Source: CAVRGQ01 sp963720785
GTDB lineage: Bacteria; Actinomycetota; Acidimicrobiia; IMCC26256; DASPTH01
DNA: 64,000 bases
Reading direction: 5' to 3'
NCBI GenBank assembly: GCA_963720785.1
Contig: CAVRGQ010000004.1
Span: 620,001-684,000 of the forward strand
Below the pieces are notes generated by a model that saw nothing but the letters and a program-made list of their open reading frames with translations, was not told where the DNA came from and did no database searches. This document shows, piece by piece, positions 60,609 through 64,000 of this stretch. Position numbers and translations under genes: made by a program. Each line of letters begins with the position of its first letter. The first letter of the stretch is position 1.

Positions 60609-62959
60609 CGAACCTGCCCCAGGCGGGGCCCCCGGGCGCACCACCGCACCGCTCCACCTCGCCGGGTTCGATCCTGGGCAACCCGGTTCGGCGGGTCGAG
60701 GACCCGCGACTGCTGCGCGGCGCGGCGGCCTACGTCGACGACCTGACGCCGGAAGGCACGCTGCACGTCGTGTTCGTGCGCTCGTCGATCGCCCACGCGC
60801 GGATCCTGCGGATCGACACGAGCGTGGCGGCGAGCATGCCGGGCGTGCGCCTGCTCGCGACGCACGACACCCTGGAGCTTGCGCCCGTGCAGGCGTTCGT
60901 CATGCTGCCGACCACGCTCAACCGTCCGCCGCTCGCCCACGACGTCGTGCGGTTCGTCGGTGACATCGTCGCCGTGGTGGTGGCGGAGACCGCATCGGCG
61001 GCCGTCGACGCAGCCGAGGCGGTGATCGTCGACTACGAGCCGCTCCCCGTCGTCGTCGATCCCGAGGCTGCGCTCGCGCCGGGCGCCCCCCTCCTCTTCC
61101 CGGACCACGGGTCGAACGTGGCGATCGACCTCGCGTTCGGCGAGGACCCCGCGATCTTCGACGACGCCGACGTCGTGGTGGCCGCGAGGTTCGTGAACCA
61201 GCGCCTCGCGGCGGTGCCCATGGAGCCCAATGGCGCGCTGATCGAACCCGGCCCGGCCGGCGAGATCACGGTGACCGTCCCGACGCAGGGCCCGTTCGGC
61301 GTGCGGGGTCCACTGGCGGCAGCGCTTGGCCTCGACCCCGAGCAGGTGCGCGTCGTGGCGCCGGCCGTCGGCGGTGGCTTCGGCGCCAAGTCGGGTGCGT
61401 ACTGCGAGTACGTGGTCGCCGCCGCACTCGCGCTCCGGCTGCAGCGGCCGCTGAAGTGGACGGAGACGCGCTCCGAGAACCTGGTCGCGATGTACCACGG
61501 CCGCGCGCAGGTGCAATACGTGGAGCTCGGCGTCACCCGCGACGGGATCATCACCGGCCTCCGGGCGCGGATCGTGGGCGACGGCGGCGCGTATCCCGGG
61601 CTGGGCGCGTTCCTGCCGTACCTCACCCGGATGATGGGCCAGGGGGTGTACGACATCCCGAAGGTGGAGATCAACGCGCAGAGCGCAATCACGAACACCA
61701 CCCCCACCGCGGCGTACCGCGGAGCCGGCCGCCCCGAGGCAACGGCGATGCTGGAGCGCATCATCGACATCGCGGCCGACGAGCTCGATCTCGATCCGGT
61801 CGTGATCCGCCGCCGCAACCTCCTCCCGCCCGAGCGGTTCCCGCTGACCACGGTCACCGGCGCGAACTACGACGTCGGCGAATACGCGAAGGCACTCGAC
61901 GAGGCGTTGCGCGTCGCGGGGTACGACGAGTTGCGCCGCGAGCAGGCGATCCGGCGGGCGCGGGGCGATGTGAAGCAGCTCGGCATCGGCGTGGCCACCT
62001 ACGTCGAGGTCACCGCCGGTGGGCAGTTCCAGGAGTACGGCGCCGTGGAGGTGCACGGCGACGGCCGGGTGACCGCCACCGTCGGTACCTCCTCCCACGG
62101 ACAGGGCCACGCGACGTCGTTCGCGATGATCGTGGCCGAGTTGCTCGGCGTCCCGATGGAAGCGGTGACCCTCGTGCAGTCCGACACCGCGTCGGTGCCG
62201 CGGGGGAGCGGCACCGTGGGATCGCGGTCGCTGCAGACGGCTGGGAGCGCGCTCTATCGGGCGAGCGAGGGACTGGTCGAGCAGGCGCGCGACCTCGCGG
62301 CGTTCCTGTTCGAAGCGGATCCGGCCGATGTCGTCTTCGCCGACGGCCGCTTCGCCGTCGCCGGGGTGCCCTCCGTCGCGCTCGGTTGGGCCGACCTCGC
62401 GCGGGCGGTGCACGACGACGCTCGGCGACCGCCCGGTATGGAGCCGGCACTCGCCGTCGCCCTCGACTTCGACCAGGGTGAGGGCACGTTCCCGTTCGGC
62501 GCGCACGTCGCGGTGGTCGAGGTGGACCTCGAGACCGGACGAGCCGACGTGCTCCGTCACATCGCGGTCGACGATTGCGGCCGCATCCTCAATCCGTTGC
62601 TCGTGGCCGGTCAGCAGCACGGCGGCATCGCCCAGGGCATCGCCCAGGCGCTGTTCGAACGCGTCGTCTACGACGACCACGGCAACCCGTTGACTGCGAC
62701 CCTCATCGACTACGCGGTCCCCAGCGCGGCCGACCTCCCGGGCTTCGAGGCGTCGAACACCGAGACGCCGACGCCGCTCAACCCACTCGGCGCGAAGGGC
62801 ATCGGTGAGTCGGGCACGATCGGTTCCACGCCGGCGGTCCACAACGCGGTCGTGGACGCGGTGTCGCATCTCGGGGTGCGTCACATCGACATGCCGCTCA
62901 CCCCCGAGCGGGTCTGGCGCGCCGTGCGCGCCGCCCCGGCACCCGGATCGCTCGACTGA
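60605..62959 (+). CDS. Xanthine dehydrogenase / CO dehydrogenase large-subunit family (form II CoxL-like)
   Basis: 784 residues from ATG 60605. Landmarks are NPVRRVEDPRLLRGAAAYVDDL, PMEPNGALIEP, AVGGGFGAKSGAYCEYVV, the active-site loop AAYRGAGRPEA (form II type, not the AYRCSFR of true CO dehydrogenase) and GIGESGTIGSTPAVHNAVVDA with the conserved glutamate. It binds molybdopterin cytosine dinucleotide and hydroxylates an organic substrate. No iron-sulfur (small) or flavin (medium) subunit gene is next to it in the window. It is coupled to the hydratase gene by ATGA. Confidence 0.88.
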   Translation: MTNLPQAGPPGAPPHRSTSPGSILGNPVRRVEDPRLLRGAAAYVDDLTPEGTLHVVFVRSSIAHARILRIDTSVAASMPGVRLLATHDTLELAPVQAFVMLPTTLNRPPLAHDVVRFVGDIVAVVVAETASAAVDAAEAVIVDYEPLPVVVDPEAALAPGAPLLFPDHGSNVAIDLAFGEDPAIFDDADVVVAARFVNQRLAAVPMEPNGALIEPGPAGEITVTVPTQGPFGVRGPLAAALGLDPEQVRVVAPAVGGGFGAKSGAYCEYVVAAALALRLQRPLKWTETRSENLVAMYHGRAQVQYVELGVTRDGIITGLRARIVGDGGAYPGLGAFLPYLTRMMGQGVYDIPKVEINAQSAITNTTPTAAYRGAGRPEATAMLERIIDIAADELDLDPVVIRRRNLLPPERFPLTTVTGANYDVGEYAKALDEALRVAGYDELRREQAIRRARGDVKQLGIGVATYVEVTAGGQFQEYGAVEVHGDGRVTATVGTSSHGQGHATSFAMIVAELLGVPMEAVTLVQSDTASVPRGSGTVGSRSLQTAGSALYRASEGLVEQARDLAAFLFEADPADVVFADGRFAVAGVPSVALGWADLARAVHDDARRPPGMEPALAVALDFDQGEGTFPFGAHVAVVEVDLETGRADVLRHIAVDDCGRILNPLLVAGQQHGGIAQGIAQALFERVVYDDHGNPLTATLIDYAVPSAADLPGFEASNTETPTPLNPLGAKGIGESGTIGSTPAVHNAVVDAVSHLGVRHIDMPLTPERVWRAVRAAPAPGSLD

Positions 62960-63069
62960 CAGATCGCCGCAAGGATCCCGCGACCGGCCGTTCCCCGACG
63001 GGCAACCGGCCCCGCGCGTGCCATCCGTAGCGTCGCTCGCGTACCCACCCGCGGGCGAAGGGAACGCAC

Positions 63070-63297
63070 GTGACGCGCAAACTGATGATCCACACGGTGA
63101 AGGACGGCGACGTCTGGGTGAACGTCCGGGCCGGGATCACCCACCCCACGTCGTCGTCGGCCACGAAGGCGCTGGCGAAGGCGCGGGCGCGGGCGCTGGC
63201 CAAGCGGACCGGCCGCCACCACGTGGTGCGCCGCGTCGACGGGGGCGTCGCCACCAGCAAGGCCTACGGGCGGGGCAGCCCGCTCCTCGCCGGCTGA
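63070..63297 (+). CDS. DUF2188-like small protein
   Basis: 75 residues from GTG 63070: TRKLMIHTVKDGDVWVNVRAG, then SATKALAKARARALAKRTGRHHVVRRVDGGVATSKAYGRG. The pattern (a W in the first strand, a basic helix, then a strand with H and a final K/R-x-x-x-Y-G) matches DUF2188. Its function is unknown, and the strongly basic helix could bind nucleic acid. Confidence 0.68.
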   Translation: MTRKLMIHTVKDGDVWVNVRAGITHPTSSSATKALAKARARALAKRTGRHHVVRRVDGGVATSKAYGRGSPLLAG

Positions 63298-63386
63298 TCA
63301 CGCCCCCGGCGGGGTGCCGCGGACGACGATTTCGGCTCCGCCGTGCACGAGCGGCGGTCTCCGTGCCATCCTGGGGCGCGCCCATT

Positions 63387-63403
63387 TCTGAGGGGGCGTC
63401 AGA
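63387..63403. promoter_or_regulatory. Palindrome TCTGA-N7-TCAGA upstream of the monooxygenase gene
   Basis: TCTGA GGGGGCG TCAGA lies 17 bases before ATG 63421, within the 123-base gap after the DUF2188 gene. Its size and symmetry fit a TetR-type operator. The ribosome-binding site GGAGG is at 63412-63416. Confidence 0.4.
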
Positions 63404-63420
63404 TTCTGCCCGGAGGTCAC

Positions 63421-64000
63421 ATGTCCGCCAACGCCGTCGACACCGCGTTCATCCGCCGAGCCGTGGAGCTCGCCGACCTGAACGCACTGCGGGTCACGCT
63501 CTACATGCACACGCACGACCCGGAGATCGCCGCGCTCCCGAAGGCGATCGAGCTCACCGACGACCAGCGCGAGCTGCTCATCTCCAAGGCGACCGCGTGG
63601 CTCGAGGCCAACGCCGCCACCGAGCGCCCGGCCGAGCCCGACGAGGCCGAGCTGCGCGAGCTCATGAACCTCGCCACCAAGGAGGAGATGGGCGACCTCG
63701 AGTTCACCGCACGTCGTGAGCTGCCGGCGTTCAAGGACTTCCCGCTCATGATCGAGTGGGAGGGCGACAAGCCCGCGATCCCCGACGACTTCATGGTCGT
63801 GGTGGTCGGCAGCGGCTTCAGCGGCCTGGCCACCGGTGTGCAGCTCAGCAACCTGGGGCTTCCGTACACGATCCTCGAGCGGCGTCCGGAGCCCGGCGGT
63901 ACCTGGAGCGTCAACCGCTACCCCGACATCCGGGTCGACACGATTTCGATCACCTACGAGTTCGCGTTCGAGAAGGACTACCGCTGGTCGGAGTACTTCG
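63421..64000 (+). CDS. Flavin-containing (Baeyer-Villiger type) monooxygenase, 3' partial
   Basis: 193 residues before the window ends. A helical N-terminal extension (FIRRAVELADLNALRVTLYMHTHDPEI) precedes the FAD-binding Rossmann motif VVVVGSGFSGLATGVQLSNLG, then ILERRPEPGGTWSVNRYPDIRVDTISITYEFAF, matching the GGTW and RYPG-like signature of Baeyer-Villiger monooxygenases (with RYPD here). Such enzymes convert ketones, including cyclic and steroid ketones, to esters or lactones. The GGAGG at 63412 supports ATG 63421. Confidence 0.88.
   Translation, partial: MSANAVDTAFIRRAVELADLNALRVTLYMHTHDPEIAALPKAIELTDDQRELLISKATAWLEANAATERPAEPDEAELRELMNLATKEEMGDLEFTARRELPAFKDFPLMIEWEGDKPAIPDDFMVVVVGSGFSGLATGVQLSNLGLPYTILERRPEPGGTWSVNRYPDIRVDTISITYEFAFEKDYRWSEYF

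Overview
The window is a GC-rich, densely coded chromosomal segment from an actinobacterium. The strongest evidence is the conserved block ssd-tadA-tadB-tadC-DUF4244-tadE-tadG-like followed by a DEAD/DEAH helicase, and further on topA-(MFS)-tmk-holB. This is the gene neighbourhood of the Rv3644c-Rv3660c region in mycobacteria. Frequent GTG starts, ATGA/GTGA overlaps, an F420-type LLM oxidoreductase and an HrdB-like sigma factor agree. I infer the class Acidimicrobiia from the overall gene content, but nothing here proves it.

Layout. 0-17 kb: a polytopic membrane protein cut by the left edge, a D-aminoacylase-type amidohydrolase, an FtsX/ABC export pair, an oxidoreductase and small metabolic genes, a carbamoyltransferase cluster (DUF5989, SGNH hydrolase, carbamoyltransferase), a paralogue of the first membrane protein, and glnE. 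17-26 kb: nadE, a transporter, an AraC-type regulator, a VOC protein, an HrdB-like sigma factor, an ECF sigma factor with a coupled membrane/beta-propeller partner, a molybdopterin oxidoreductase and a selenocysteine tRNA. 27-35 kb: Tad pilus operon, chagasin-like inhibitor and helicase. 35-43 kb: potassium handling (two TrkA proteins divergent from a KimA-like APC permease), a K+-independent H+-pyrophosphatase, a DUF559 gene bracketed by near-identical palindromes, and a DedA protein. 43-50 kb: topA, MFS, tmk, holB, tRNA-Thr. 50-57 kb: two broken adenylate-cyclase/AAA-ATPase regulator genes, a 53-bp duplication of the tRNA-Thr 3' half and a dodecin gene. 57-64 kb: an M23 peptidase, then a catabolic set (dienoyl-CoA reductase-like SDR, TetR regulator, hydratase, CoxL/XDH large subunit, and a flavin monooxygenase cut by the right edge).

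One signal runs through the whole window. At least fifteen otherwise conserved genes or gene segments are frame-shifted, and every shift I examined outside the cyclase genes is repaired by restoring one GC dinucleotide (occasionally two) at a GCGC site. Restored genes regain normal lengths and ends (for example a 72-residue dodecin and a 233-residue DUF1275 protein). Because housekeeping genes such as nadE and the Tad operon are hit, I read this as a systematic sequence error at GCGC, possibly at modified bases, rather than gene decay. The error is far denser in the two cyclase genes. Frame-shifted genes are therefore annotated over their full inferred span.

Other structure not explained by genes: a family of ~51-bp palindromes with the pattern CG-N5-GCGTC ... 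GACGC-N5-CG and covarying arms (four copies), the tRNA-Thr duplication that looks like an attachment-site pair, and the tRNA-Sec gene. I saw no CRISPR array, transposase, integrase or origin of replication.
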